Assembly: GCA_964400735.1 (NCBI GenBank)
Contig: CAYNVQ010000014.1
Coordinates: forward strand, 11,404-75,403
DNA length: 64,000 nucleotides
Direction of reading: 5' to 3'
Source of the DNA: CAYNVQ01 sp964400735
Lineage (GTDB): Bacteria; Acidobacteriota; Aminicenantia; Aminicenantales; Aminicenantaceae
Shown here: piece by piece, positions 43,550 through 53,003 of the stretch
How the letters are laid out: every line of letters begins with the position of its first letter
Numbering within the stretch: the stretch's first letter is position 1
Made by a program: the position numbers and the translations under genes
The notes under the pieces: generated by a model
The model's database searches: none
The model's input: the letters and a program-made list of their open reading frames with translations, nothing else
What the model was told of the DNA's origin: nothing

Positions 43550-46120
43550 TTACTCGTAGCGGAGGGAGTCGGCGGGATCGGCGATGGCGGCTTTGACTGC
43601 CTGGTAGCACACCGGAAGAGCGGCGATAACAAAAGAGAGCACTCCGGCAAAAACAAACAGCATTGGACTCAGGCCGGCCCGGTAGGCAAAATTTTCCAGC
43701 CATTTGTGCATGGCATACCAGCCGATCGGCCAGGCGATGAGATTGGCCAAGAGGATCCACCGGGAAAATTCTTTAGAGAGGAGAACAACTATGCTGGGAA
43801 CAGATGCACCCAGGACTTTACGGATGCCGATCTCTTTTGTTTTTTTCTCGGCTGTGAAGGAAGCCAATCCGAAAATCCCTAGGCAGGATATAAAAATCGC
43901 CAGGAAAGCGAAGTAGCTGAATATCTTTCCCAATTTCTGTTCAGCCTGGTAGAGGTCCTGAACTCCTTGATCGATAAAACTGTACTCATAAGGGAAATTC
44001 GGGGAGAAACTCATCGAAGTTTCTTCGATATATTTCAACGTGTCCGGAACATTCATCGCAGCTATCTTGACAAAAACAAACCTCAGGGCATTGTAATGGC
44101 GGGGATTGATGGTGAAGATGTGAGGCATGATTTCTCTGTGTAACGAGACATGGTGATAATTTTTAATGACGCCGATAATCGTCCCGGAAGTTCCCCAAAA
44201 GCTCAGCCTTCGACCCACCGGATCCTCCATGCCCATGTATTTGGCCGCTTCTTCGTTTATGAGATAATTTCTTATATCGGCCGTGGAACCGCTCTGGAAA
44301 GAGCGGCCCTCCACAACCTCCATCCCAAAGGTCTCGATATAATCGAAAGCTGAGATGGTGTATCTTATATTAGGGGACATCTCTGGGTCCTTTCCCGCCC
44401 ATTCCACGCCCGAGGTTTTGTAATCTTCATCATAGGGAACGGCCTGGCCGGCTGTAACATTTATGACATTTGGATCCTGAAGCAGTTTATTCTTATAGGT
44501 TTGAAATCGATTGAGTAGGCTTGGATTGAGGGGAATTTTCACCACATGATCGGTCCTGAAACCTAGAGGTCTTTTCTGGATATAGCTCATTTGCCGGAAG
44601 ACCACAGCCGTACAAGCGATAAGCAACACAGAGATAGCGAATTGCCCGATCACCGTGACTACCCGTAAGGAAAAACGCCTGGTTCGGGAATATCTGGCTG
44701 CCTTTAAAGTGTCAACCGGCCTGTTGGAGGAAAGAAAAAGAGCCGGATAAATGCCCGATATCAACCCCACGATAAAAATCAAACCCAATAAGTAAAGATA
44801 AATTGTAAGATCAGGAAAAAGATCGAATGTTAATTGTTTGGAGGTGAGCGCATTCAGAAAAGGCAGCCCGACTTTTACCAATACTAGGGAAAGCACAAAG
44901 GCCAAAGCCGACATCAGGATGGATTCCCCGAGAAATTGTTGGATGAGCTCGGGACGCTTGGCTCCCATGACTTTGCGCAACCCGACTTCCCGGGATCGAT
45001 TCGCCGAGCTGGCTGTGGCCAGATTCATATAATTGACACAGGCTATCAACAAGATAAAAACGGCTATCACAGAAAAGATATACACATACATCCGGCGGCC
45101 AAAACTCAGGTGGACCTTGGTGAAAGGCAGCAGATCGACTTTGAGGGTATCGGCAAAGGGGTAGGGGCTATGCTTGCTCAAAGAGCCGGCAATTTTTTCT
45201 TTTACGTCTATGATCGAAGCATTCTTTTCCAGGAGAACATATGAAGGGTCCCTCCAGTTCCAATCGGTATCCAATCTGTTTGGCAACCGGGCGAGGAAAT
45301 CTATTTGCAGATGGGAATTGGAAGGGACGCCAATAACACCCGTGACGACCAGGTCATCTCTGTTATTCAAGGTCAGTACTTTTCCTAACGGATTGTCATG
45401 ACCGAAGTATTTGGTAGCGATTTTATCCGTGATGACCAATGAATTCGGATTTTGGAGGGCTGATTCCTCGTTCCCGTATATAAATGGAAACGAGAACATA
45501 GAAAAAAAGGAGGAATCGACGAGGTCGACGTCGTTTTCATAAAACATAACGGGTAGTCCCTCGACAGGCTGGTATTTGAAAGTACAGGTTCTAAGATTGC
45601 CAAGGCTATATATCCGGGTATAATAAACGATTTCGGGAAAGTCATCTGCCAAGCGCGGGGCCAGTGCGTAGGGTACATTGGGATCGATATTGCCGTCGGG
45701 GTGAATGATGGTCAGCAGGTACAGGTTATCCTTTCGGGAGTGAAACTTATCATAGCTCAGTTCATCCTGGATCCAAAGGGTGATCAGGATGAAACAGGCG
45801 ATTCCCACAGCCAGCCCCAGGATGTTTATCAGGGCGAACATCTTGTTCCGGACGATATTTCTGAAGGTGATTTTGAAATAGTTCTTGATCATAGCGATTC
45901 TCCTGTAAATACTATTCTTTACAAATCCCGGAAGAGCTTTTAGGGACTCTTTCCAAAACCACCGGCGGGCCCTTTTTAAGCCCTCTTTCTCAGCCATGTA
46001 TTCGAACGTTTCGACAAGGTCGCCGGCAGCACAATCATAATCATTGGGATTGGCAATAATTTGTAAAAGCCGCAAAGCCAGGGGAGGAGGTGTGGATCTT
46101 TTCTCGGTCATGGAGGTCAC
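43550..46120 (-). CDS. FtsX/MacB-type ABC permease with prefix domain (module 4)
   Basis: This 856-residue paralogue has a prefix (PPPLALRLLQIIANPNDYD...RRWFWKESLKALP), helix 1 (MFALINILGLAVGIACFILI), an extracytoplasmic domain, an FtsX unit with SREVGLRKVMGAKRPEL, and a second with KTKEIGIRKVLGASVPSI. It ends DPADSLRYE. In the prefix it differs most from the other three. An ATGA overlap joins it to PadR module 4. No ATPase neighbour. Its last residues lie 14 bases from palindrome copy 1. Confidence 0.9.
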   Translation of the reverse strand: MTSMTEKRSTPPPLALRLLQIIANPNDYDCAAGDLVETFEYMAEKEGLKRARRWFWKESLKALPGFVKNSIYRRIAMIKNYFKITFRNIVRNKMFALINILGLAVGIACFILITLWIQDELSYDKFHSRKDNLYLLTIIHPDGNIDPNVPYALAPRLADDFPEIVYYTRIYSLGNLRTCTFKYQPVEGLPVMFYENDVDLVDSSFFSMFSFPFIYGNEESALQNPNSLVITDKIATKYFGHDNPLGKVLTLNNRDDLVVTGVIGVPSNSHLQIDFLARLPNRLDTDWNWRDPSYVLLEKNASIIDVKEKIAGSLSKHSPYPFADTLKVDLLPFTKVHLSFGRRMYVYIFSVIAVFILLIACVNYMNLATASSANRSREVGLRKVMGAKRPELIQQFLGESILMSALAFVLSLVLVKVGLPFLNALTSKQLTFDLFPDLTIYLYLLGLIFIVGLISGIYPALFLSSNRPVDTLKAARYSRTRRFSLRVVTVIGQFAISVLLIACTAVVFRQMSYIQKRPLGFRTDHVVKIPLNPSLLNRFQTYKNKLLQDPNVINVTAGQAVPYDEDYKTSGVEWAGKDPEMSPNIRYTISAFDYIETFGMEVVEGRSFQSGSTADIRNYLINEEAAKYMGMEDPVGRRLSFWGTSGTIIGVIKNYHHVSLHREIMPHIFTINPRHYNALRFVFVKIAAMNVPDTLKYIEETSMSFSPNFPYEYSFIDQGVQDLYQAEQKLGKIFSYFAFLAIFISCLGIFGLASFTAEKKTKEIGIRKVLGASVPSIVVLLSKEFSRWILLANLIAWPIGWYAMHKWLENFAYRAGLSPMLFVFAGVLSFVIAALPVCYQAVKAAIADPADSLRYE

Positions 46121-46443
46121 TTCTTTCTCAGAGCAAGCACAGGAAGGTCGATCCAGGCCTTTCTCTGAAGGTCTCTGACCTCTTCTAGTGCCTTAAGTCC
46201 GTCTTTGGATATTCTGTAAAATCTTTTGCTCTTCCCGCCCCTAGTCTTTTCAGGCTTTCCAGCAATGGTGGAAACCAGTCCTTTTCGGGTCAATCTGTCG
46301 AGCACATCATAGATCGCTCCTATGGACCAATATTTTCCGGACACTTTGGAGACATCTTGGCGGATGGGAACACCATAAGCATTCTCGCCCAGCCTTAAAA
46401 TGGAAAGGAGGAGAAGTTCTTCCTGACGTGATAAAAATTTCAT
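46117..46443 (-). CDS. PadR-family transcriptional regulator (module 4)
   Basis: This 108-residue protein has LLLLSILRLGENAYGVPIRQDVSK, IGAIYDVLDRLTRKGLV and KSKRFYRISKDGLKAL, all PadR landmarks. The ATG at 46443 follows AGGTG. A near-consensus promoter lies upstream, with two inverted TTCGGTA-type boxes around it. It is coupled to its permease by ATGA. Confidence 0.92.
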   Translation of the reverse strand: MKFLSRQEELLLLSILRLGENAYGVPIRQDVSKVSGKYWSIGAIYDVLDRLTRKGLVSTIAGKPEKTRGGKSKRFYRISKDGLKALEEVRDLQRKAWIDLPVLALRKK

Positions 46444-46460
46444 CGGTCACACCTATAGAT

Positions 46461-46522
46461 ATCTTCGGTAATATAGAAGAAATAACAGCAAAAGTCAAGC
46501 ATTTTTTCTGTAATACCGAAGA
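46461..46522 (-). promoter_or_regulatory. Promoter and inverted boxes of PadR module 4
   Basis: On the minus strand TTGACT (46493-46498) and TATATT (46470-46475) are 17 bases apart. ATCTTCGGTAATATAGAAGA, starting at 46461 over the -10, is inverted with respect to a similar stretch TTCTGTAATACCGAAGAA just upstream of the -35 (46505-46522). A PadR dimer at each box would bracket the promoter. Confidence 0.6.
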
Positions 46523-46529
46523 AAAATGA

Positions 46530-46571
46530 CGAGAAAATGGTGCGAGAAAATGGTGATACGAGAAAATGGTG
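46530..46571. repeat. Three copies of CGAGAAAATGGTG
   Basis: The 13-mer occurs at 46530-46542, 46543-46555 and 46559-46571. The last one runs into palindrome copy 2, and AGAAAATGGTGACAGG also opens copy 3 at 48420. Confidence 0.8.
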
Positions 46572-46625
46572 ACAGGTTACTTAATTAGAAACTCTATAGG
46601 ATAACTAATAAAGTAACCTGTCACC
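46568..46625. repeat. GGTGACAGG palindrome, copy 2
   Basis: Arms GGTGACAGGTTACTTAATTA and AAGTAACCTGTCACC; the centre GAAACTCTATAGGATAAC nearly matches copy 3. It lies between the divergent PadR module 4 and the PLP-enzyme gene. Confidence 0.9.
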
Positions 46626-46722
46626 AAACTGAACTGGAACTGAAATGAAATGAATTTGAATTGAATGTGTTTCCGTATAAATTAGGATTTATTATAAAAT
46701 GAGAGAGATACAGGAGAGAAAA

Positions 46723-48399
46723 ATGGAAACATTAGATCTTGATTATATTCGTAGACAGATCATCGGCAACGACCTGATCTTTAAAACCCCCTATGGCGAG
46801 AGGAACATTCTGTATGCAGATTATACGGCATCGGGAAGGGGATTGAAATTTATCGAAAACAAGCTCCACAAGATTCTTCGCTCCTATGCCAACACCCATA
46901 CAGAAGACGATTACTCAGGAAAGTACCTGACTCGGGTTTTCCATCAGGCCTTATCAAGGATCAAGGAGCTGGTTAATGCCGGAGAAAAGGGAAAGGTCAT
47001 TAGCGTCGGATCAGGCTCGACCGGGGCCTTGAAGAAGCTTCAAGAGATCATCGGCGTCTATATCCCACCCGTTACCAAGGAGAGAATCTTCCAATCCATC
47101 GATCACCTCGGAAAGAGCTACAAAGACGTTCAGGATAGGATCGAATCCGAAAAGCCGGTTGTGTTCATCGGCCCCTACGAACACCACACTAACGAGCTGA
47201 TGTGGCGGGAGGCTTTTGTAGAGGTGGTTGTCATAGGGCTAGATGCCCAAGGAAGGGTAGATCATACGGAACTGGCCCACAAAATCTCCGATAAAAAATT
47301 CCGGAACCGTTTCAAGATGGCTTCCTTTTCTGCTGGATCGAACATCACCGGTATCCGGACCGATGTTTATAAGATCGCCAAGATTTGTCACGACAATGAC
47401 TCCCTCATTTATTTCGATTTTGCCGCGGTCGCTCCTTATGTGGAAATCGACATGAACAAGGATGATGATACTTATTTCGACGCCATATTCTTTTCACCCC
47501 ACAAGTTTTTGGGAGGACCTGGATCGAGCGGCATTCTGGTTTTCAGAGAAGAACTCTACAGGAACGATCTTCCGCCCACCACCGCCGGAGGGGGAACCGT
47601 GGATTTTGTGGGATTTCATGCGCACGATTATTCAAAGGATATCGAAACCAGGGAAATGGCAGGAACACCTCCGATTCTCCAGACCATAAAAGGTGCACTG
47701 GCGATGGACCTAAAGGAAAAAATCGGAGTAGACAGAATCGAGCGCATCGAAGCCGAATACACCAAGGATTTTTTGTCTAGATTGAAGCGGATGCCCAACA
47801 TCGAGATGGTGGGCCGGGTGGATCCTGAAGAAAAAATTCCGATCATTTCCTTCAATATCGAACATCTTGATCGTATTCTTCATCCCAAGTTTGTGACCAA
47901 GCTCTTGAACGACCTCTTCGGTATTCAATCCAGGGCCGGGTGCAGCTGTGCAGGACCCTACGGCCATCTCCTGCTCGAAATCGGCGATGAACTGTCTTCC
48001 AAATACAGAGCGGCTATCCAGGAGGGTTTGCTCGGTTTGAAACCGGGATGGGTAAGAATCAACATCCATTACACCTTCACCAAAAACGATGTTGATTTCC
48101 TAATTAAGGCCATAGATTTTGTAGCTACTCACGGCTATTCGTTCCTGTCCCAATATTTATTCGACATTCACACAGGCGAATGGAAGCATAAAGAATTTCA
48201 AGAATATGAAGAAGCTTTTAGCATAGATAACACATTCGAGACCAAACGTGTGGACCTTTCACAAATTGAGGAGATCCGCGAATCGTACTTTAAAGAGGCA
48301 AAAAAGGTGGCAATTGACTTAAAAAAAGAAGAAGTCTCTTCGTTCATCCAGGATAAAGCAGAAATTGAATCTCTCAAGTCATTTTATTATTGTTCATAA
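46723..48399 (+). CDS. Class V aminotransferase-fold PLP enzyme, cysteine-desulfurase-like
   Basis: I start at the ATG at 46723 behind AGGAG, giving 558 residues; the ATG at 46699 is unsupported. The PLP lysine is in FFSPHKFLGGPGSSG, the phosphate-binding GSGSTGALKKL lies near residue 105, and the acidic ring-stacking partner in YFDFAAVAPY. The RAGCSCAGPYGH loop resembles the active-site loop of IscS/SufS enzymes and carries two cysteines. The protein is about 150 residues longer than desulfurases, with a C-terminal helical tail. It may be a cysteine or selenocysteine lyase, but this is not settled. The gene is flanked by direct copies of the 58-bp palindrome. Confidence 0.85.
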   Translation: METLDLDYIRRQIIGNDLIFKTPYGERNILYADYTASGRGLKFIENKLHKILRSYANTHTEDDYSGKYLTRVFHQALSRIKELVNAGEKGKVISVGSGSTGALKKLQEIIGVYIPPVTKERIFQSIDHLGKSYKDVQDRIESEKPVVFIGPYEHHTNELMWREAFVEVVVIGLDAQGRVDHTELAHKISDKKFRNRFKMASFSAGSNITGIRTDVYKIAKICHDNDSLIYFDFAAVAPYVEIDMNKDDDTYFDAIFFSPHKFLGGPGSSGILVFREELYRNDLPPTTAGGGTVDFVGFHAHDYSKDIETREMAGTPPILQTIKGALAMDLKEKIGVDRIERIEAEYTKDFLSRLKRMPNIEMVGRVDPEEKIPIISFNIEHLDRILHPKFVTKLLNDLFGIQSRAGCSCAGPYGHLLLEIGDELSSKYRAAIQEGLLGLKPGWVRINIHYTFTKNDVDFLIKAIDFVATHGYSFLSQYLFDIHTGEWKHKEFQEYEEAFSIDNTFETKRVDLSQIEEIRESYFKEAKKVAIDLKKEEVSSFIQDKAEIESLKSFYYCS

Positions 48400-48419
48400 A
48401 GGAAGGAGACAAAGAAAAT

Positions 48420-48477
48420 GGTGACAGGTTACTTAATTAGAAACTCTATAGAAATACTAATTTAGTAACCTGTCACC
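48420..48477. repeat. GGTGACAGG palindrome, copy 3
   Basis: Arms GGTGACAGGTTACTTAATTA and TTTAGTAACCTGTCACC. It sits in the convergent junction of the PLP-enzyme gene and the Asp-box gene, and the TGA stop of the latter lies inside it. It is closest to copy 2. Confidence 0.9.
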
Positions 48478-51109
48478 AATCTAGATAATCGGTGATGGTG
48501 AGGCTGCCTTGGAGGTCGATTCCGTCGCCGATAATTTGGATCTCATACATGCCGGCTGGTGCAAATCTATCATAGTAGACGAAATAAGGACGCGGGCTTT
48601 TCACTCTCTTAATGACCAAATCCCACCTGAACTGGTTGAAGCCTTTGTGAGCGGACAAGTTTTTAGACCAGACAAGTTTCCCTTTTTTATCGTTTATCCG
48701 GATTTCGACCTCTGCCTCACTCGTCAGATAAAAGGTTATGGGAACTTTCTCCAGAGTGCTGTACTTGGGCTCGCGGTGAGTGTCGTTGATCCAGGGCAAT
48801 CGCGCCACCGGCGTCTCGAATAGCAGATCGGTCTGAGGTGAGCCCTTCCTGAAGGCTTCCTGAATCGGTCTAATGTTCATTTTATAGATCCCTCTCCCAT
48901 GGGTTCCTACAACAAGCTCCATTTCCCTCTCCTGGATGGTCAAATCCGAGATAGCGGTGGCCGCCATTCCAGATCCCAACAATGACCAGCTCTCTCCCCG
49001 GTCCACCGAAACATACACCCCCCTGTAGAGCCCAGCGTACAAGATATTCTCGTTCACAGGGTCTTCCAGGATAACATAGGCGACCTCATCGGGAAGGTTA
49101 GAAACGATCGGCCTCCAGGTCTTTCCAAGATCTTCCGAAACATATAAATGATTGTCCAGGTCATCATAATTGATGCCGGTGACCGCCACATACACTCGAC
49201 ACCGATTGAAGCGCGACGGGCAGATGCTCCGGATGTATCCGTTGGCCAGCCCTTCGGAATGCTCGGTCCATTCTGCGCCGTCATTCTGGCTGACCCAGAA
49301 AGCCCCTCGGTCCGTCCCGACGAACAGAATCCCAGGCTCCAAAGGAGATTCGGCAATGGCACCAGCCGCGACGGACCTTTTCTCCTCCTGAGCCGATACC
49401 GCCAGATCCGGACTGATCACCCTCCATGCATCTCCCCTGTTTAGGCTTTTGAATACAAAATTCCCGGCATGATACAAGGTCAGCGGGTTGTGGGGTGAAA
49501 TAATGTAAGGAGCGACAAAATTAAAGGCCAACTGGCCTGTATGTCCCTTGGGCAGTTGGGGCATGATTCCCACCGACCGATCGGCCCGCATATTTTTGCG
49601 CATGATTCCCCCGTTCTGGCTCGAAAAATAAACGATATTCGGGTCCATGGGATCGGCCATAGTGTAACACCCATCCCCTCCGGCCCATGCATCCAGCCAT
49701 ACATACTGCCATCCATCCGCAAACCGGGGATTCCACTCCTTGGCTGGCCCATAAACGGACGAGTCATCCTGCGTGCCCCCATAAACTAAATAAGGATCCT
49801 GGTTATCGACGGATATATCATAAAATTCGCCCGCCGGGATGTTATTGTGATGAAGCCATGATTGTCCCCTGTCAGCGCTCACATAAAGGCCTCCATCATT
49901 TCCCAAAGCCAAACGATCGGGATTCTCCGGATCGATCCACATCTCGCAGTGATCGAGGTGGAGGACCTCGGCCGGATTGGGAAAGAGATGGAACACATCC
50001 CCCCCGACGAGCGCGAACGTCTTCCCGCCGTCCTTGCTGTGGGCAACCCGCACCCCCAGCGCAAAAATCTCCTCATCATCCTGGGGATTAACATAGATAT
50101 CGGCAAAATACCATCCGATTCCAGGAAAGATATAGAGTTCATCCTTATGAGTTCTTTTCCAGGTCTTCCCGCCGTCCAAAGTGCGGTAAACTTCGGCGGC
50201 CACATCCCGTTTCTTGTCCAAATTGTCCACCAGGGCATAAGCTTTATCGGGATCGGACCAGGAAACAGCCAATCCAATCCGCCCCGTTTTCGGCCCCTTG
50301 GGAAACCCTCCTCCTAGCCTTTCCCAAGTCTTTCCGCCGTCTTCGCTCCTATAAACCCCGCTTTCCTCACCGTTGATCCCGGGATAGTTTTCCCAAAGGG
50401 ATGCATAAACCACCTCCGGATGCGAAGGACAAATCACCACATCATTGGCCCCGGTGCGCTCGTTCACATAAAGGACATGCTCCCACGTTTTCCCTCCATC
50501 CATGGTCCGGTAAAGGCCGCGGTTTGGGTTGGTGGACCAGAAATGGCCCTGCACCGCCACATAGACGATATCCGGATTTTCCGGATGAACGGCAATCTCC
50601 CCGATATGGGAGGAATCGTGCAACCCCATATTCTGCCAGGTTTCCCCGCCATCCTGAGAGCGGAAAACGCCCGTTCCCGGCATAGTAAAATTGCGCGCCT
50701 TTTTAAGGCTTTCTCCCGTGCCAAGCCAGATGATATCGGGATTCGACGGCGAGAGGGCGATGTCCCCGATACCCAGAGCCGATTGATTCTCGAAAATCGC
50801 CCTCCAGGTAAGACCGTTGTTAACAGTCTTCCACAGGTTTCCCGAGCCGAAGGCGACGTACATGATTCCAGGCCTTCCGGGAATTCCCTGAACAGCCTCC
50901 ACCCTTGCCGAATTCATGACCGGGCCCAGAGAAATCCACTCCAGTCTAAATTCAGAGGACTTTTTCAGCTTCAGATACTGTTCCCATGAATCGAGAAGAG
51001 GGCTTTTGGCTCCCATCTCTTCAGCCATAGAATATACTCCTACGATTAGAAATAGGACCAGGATGAAAATTGGATATTTAGCTTTCATCTGTATCATTTT
51101 TGTCTTCAT
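48473..51109 (-). CDS. Exported Asp-box (BNR/sortilin-like) propeller protein
   Basis: A signal peptide (IFILVLFLIVGVYSMAEE) is followed by about ten Asp-boxes of the form S-x-D-x-G-x-x-W, for example SQDGGETW, TMDGGKTW, SEDGGKTW, SKDGGKTF, SADRGQSW, SQNDGAEW and SVDRGESW. These build one or two beta-propellers of the Vps10/sialidase type. The C-terminal 110 residues form a beta-sandwich. Family members are called glycosyl hydrolases, but I cannot find a catalytic tetrad, so a binding role is as likely. It overlaps the radical SAM gene by ATGA. The stop codon is inside palindrome copy 3. Confidence 0.87.
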   Translation of the reverse strand: MKTKMIQMKAKYPIFILVLFLIVGVYSMAEEMGAKSPLLDSWEQYLKLKKSSEFRLEWISLGPVMNSARVEAVQGIPGRPGIMYVAFGSGNLWKTVNNGLTWRAIFENQSALGIGDIALSPSNPDIIWLGTGESLKKARNFTMPGTGVFRSQDGGETWQNMGLHDSSHIGEIAVHPENPDIVYVAVQGHFWSTNPNRGLYRTMDGGKTWEHVLYVNERTGANDVVICPSHPEVVYASLWENYPGINGEESGVYRSEDGGKTWERLGGGFPKGPKTGRIGLAVSWSDPDKAYALVDNLDKKRDVAAEVYRTLDGGKTWKRTHKDELYIFPGIGWYFADIYVNPQDDEEIFALGVRVAHSKDGGKTFALVGGDVFHLFPNPAEVLHLDHCEMWIDPENPDRLALGNDGGLYVSADRGQSWLHHNNIPAGEFYDISVDNQDPYLVYGGTQDDSSVYGPAKEWNPRFADGWQYVWLDAWAGGDGCYTMADPMDPNIVYFSSQNGGIMRKNMRADRSVGIMPQLPKGHTGQLAFNFVAPYIISPHNPLTLYHAGNFVFKSLNRGDAWRVISPDLAVSAQEEKRSVAAGAIAESPLEPGILFVGTDRGAFWVSQNDGAEWTEHSEGLANGYIRSICPSRFNRCRVYVAVTGINYDDLDNHLYVSEDLGKTWRPIVSNLPDEVAYVILEDPVNENILYAGLYRGVYVSVDRGESWSLLGSGMAATAISDLTIQEREMELVVGTHGRGIYKMNIRPIQEAFRKGSPQTDLLFETPVARLPWINDTHREPKYSTLEKVPITFYLTSEAEVEIRINDKKGKLVWSKNLSAHKGFNQFRWDLVIKRVKSPRPYFVYYDRFAPAGMYEIQIIGDGIDLQGSLTITDYLDW

Positions 51110-52698
51110 ACCCTCTCCCCAAAATATATTTCGTGGAACTGCAAACCCAACTCCCGCTCATCTTGATTTTCCGGATCACACTCGGCCGGAACAAATGAGC
51201 GATCCGTGTGGATGCTCAATATAATCTCCCGATCTTTTCCCAACGTCCGGGGTTCGATCATGTATTCTTTATAAAACCGGGCCTCGGTAAGAACGAACTC
51301 ATCGATGGTGTGATCCCCTAATTCGAGGATAACCTTTTGATCCGGAAATTTCGATTTGTCGAACGCACCTCGCACTATGAGCGTCGATGGCTTGAATGGG
51401 TTTTCAATACGACATATCGCATCTTTGGCCATCCATCTCCAGGTTTGCCAATCTTCATCCTGAATCGACGGATTCTTTTCAGGAGCATACCATCCGGATT
51501 GAAAGGATATCTCATAGGGTTTCCTGGCAGGGATTTCAGGCGAAGTCTTCCGGATAAAATAGGACTTCCAGGCTTTTTTGCCGCTCAAAAAAAAAGCGAC
51601 TTTCCTCTTGAGATCCTCTGTCGATGTCCATCCTCTACTCGGACACTGAAGGCACTCCTGGGATAAATAACCCGTTAAAAGCCCTTTCCTTAATCGGCGG
51701 ATTTGGAGGTTATTTAACAACTCATTCAGCGGTTGTCCTCTGCTGATTGAACCGATAGGCGGATGCCAGCAACAGGGCAAAACATTTCCCGATGACTGTA
51801 CTAAAAAAAAAGACCAGGGATCCAGACAATCCCGGGTCTTTAATGGCCCTCTTGCCGATGAATATTTTTTCGGCTCATGATTCTTTAGATCCTGATCCTC
51901 CTCAGGTTGATTGGCTTGCGGCGGCGAACCGCTTTGATCTTGGTCTCCATCGAGCTGCTGGATTTTTTCTCTCAAGGAATCCATCAAACCCTGCTGGACA
52001 TGGAATTCAAGACCCGAATTTTCGAGAAATTCAAAAACTCCGATCAAGATAGAGAGGGCCTTTTTCATGTCATCAAGAGGCATTTCTGTCACATGATCCA
52101 CTTCGATCCCATCCTTTACAGGGGGATATTTGGTTAAATTGCAAAAATTGAAATGGTCGACTCCATATCGTATTCCGAAATCGATGTAGTTTTTCAATCC
52201 CAATATATTCTGATTGGACACTACGCAGCTAAATGATATTCTTGGTAACTTTCGGCGACCTTTCTCGCGTAATTTTATCAAATTCTCGAGGTTGGTAATC
52301 AAATTCTCCAACTCGGCTCCTCGCCTCAATTTTTTGAACAATTCAGGATCTGCCGTGTCACAAGAAATCTCGACACTACGGAATTTGGAGAGAGTTTCCA
52401 ACTCGTCGTTAGACAGTTTTTTCGCAAAATTCGAGATGATATGAAGCCGGATTCCGTCTTCGATCAATTCATTGCAGAAAAGATGCCAATCCTTATAGAT
52501 GGTCGTCTCTCCGTGTCCGCTCACACAAACAAGCCTGCTCTTTCTCTTTTTCAAATCCTCGATGACTATCTCCAGCATTTCCCGTGGAAGATCCATTCCC
52601 TTGTAATAGGGCTGGCTTGCCACACAAAAAACGCACCTCAGGTTGCATTTTGACGTTAATTCTATGTGGGCGATTTGCGTTCTATTGGATTTCAGCAT
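51106..52698 (-). CDS. Radical SAM/SPASM protein with C-terminal beta-sandwich
   Basis: The radical SAM motif is Cys18-x3-Cys22-x2-Cys25 in TSKCNLRCVFC. A SPASM-type auxiliary cluster region follows near residues 300-350 (CLDPWSFF, LPCCWHPP, CLQCPSRG). The last 150 residues form a separate domain (GWYAPEKNP...WRWMAKDA, LIVRGAFD), which looks like a carbohydrate-associated beta-sandwich. Substrates of such enzymes range from peptides to sugars. The start lies close to an apparently unsupported ribosome site. It is coupled by ATGA to the Asp-box protein downstream, so modification or display of an exported protein is an attractive guess only. Confidence 0.85.
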   Translation of the reverse strand: MLKSNRTQIAHIELTSKCNLRCVFCVASQPYYKGMDLPREMLEIVIEDLKKRKSRLVCVSGHGETTIYKDWHLFCNELIEDGIRLHIISNFAKKLSNDELETLSKFRSVEISCDTADPELFKKLRRGAELENLITNLENLIKLREKGRRKLPRISFSCVVSNQNILGLKNYIDFGIRYGVDHFNFCNLTKYPPVKDGIEVDHVTEMPLDDMKKALSILIGVFEFLENSGLEFHVQQGLMDSLREKIQQLDGDQDQSGSPPQANQPEEDQDLKNHEPKKYSSARGPLKTRDCLDPWSFFLVQSSGNVLPCCWHPPIGSISRGQPLNELLNNLQIRRLRKGLLTGYLSQECLQCPSRGWTSTEDLKRKVAFFLSGKKAWKSYFIRKTSPEIPARKPYEISFQSGWYAPEKNPSIQDEDWQTWRWMAKDAICRIENPFKPSTLIVRGAFDKSKFPDQKVILELGDHTIDEFVLTEARFYKEYMIEPRTLGKDREIILSIHTDRSFVPAECDPENQDERELGLQFHEIYFGERV

Positions 52699-53003
52699 TT
52701 CAGGTCGGGCTTTCCTTTTGCTCAGCCCTCAACATTTGATTTTAGCACGAATCAAAGAGAATGCAATGGGGATGTTACGGCTATCCCGAAAAACTCTTCT
52801 TGTTCTAAAAATGGCTTCACCTGCAAAGAAAGCTTCTCGAAACCCGGATCAAAGATCCAGAGCATTTGCGGATTGGTCGTCACAATTCAAGATGCTTTAA
52901 TCTGTAACTTATGGCTTTAAAAATGGGGCATAAAATATTATGCTAGAATATCAGCGGTTTATTGGGTGCAATGGCAAAAGAAAGAATTTCATAGGGCCGA
53001 AAA
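52699..53003. other. 305-base gap without recognised feature
   Basis: Between the divergent radical SAM and ICMT-like genes I see AT-rich sequence and two short ORFs (up to 85 codons) without ribosome sites. No clear promoter, repeat or RNA is visible, although promoters for both genes must lie here. Confidence 0.5.
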
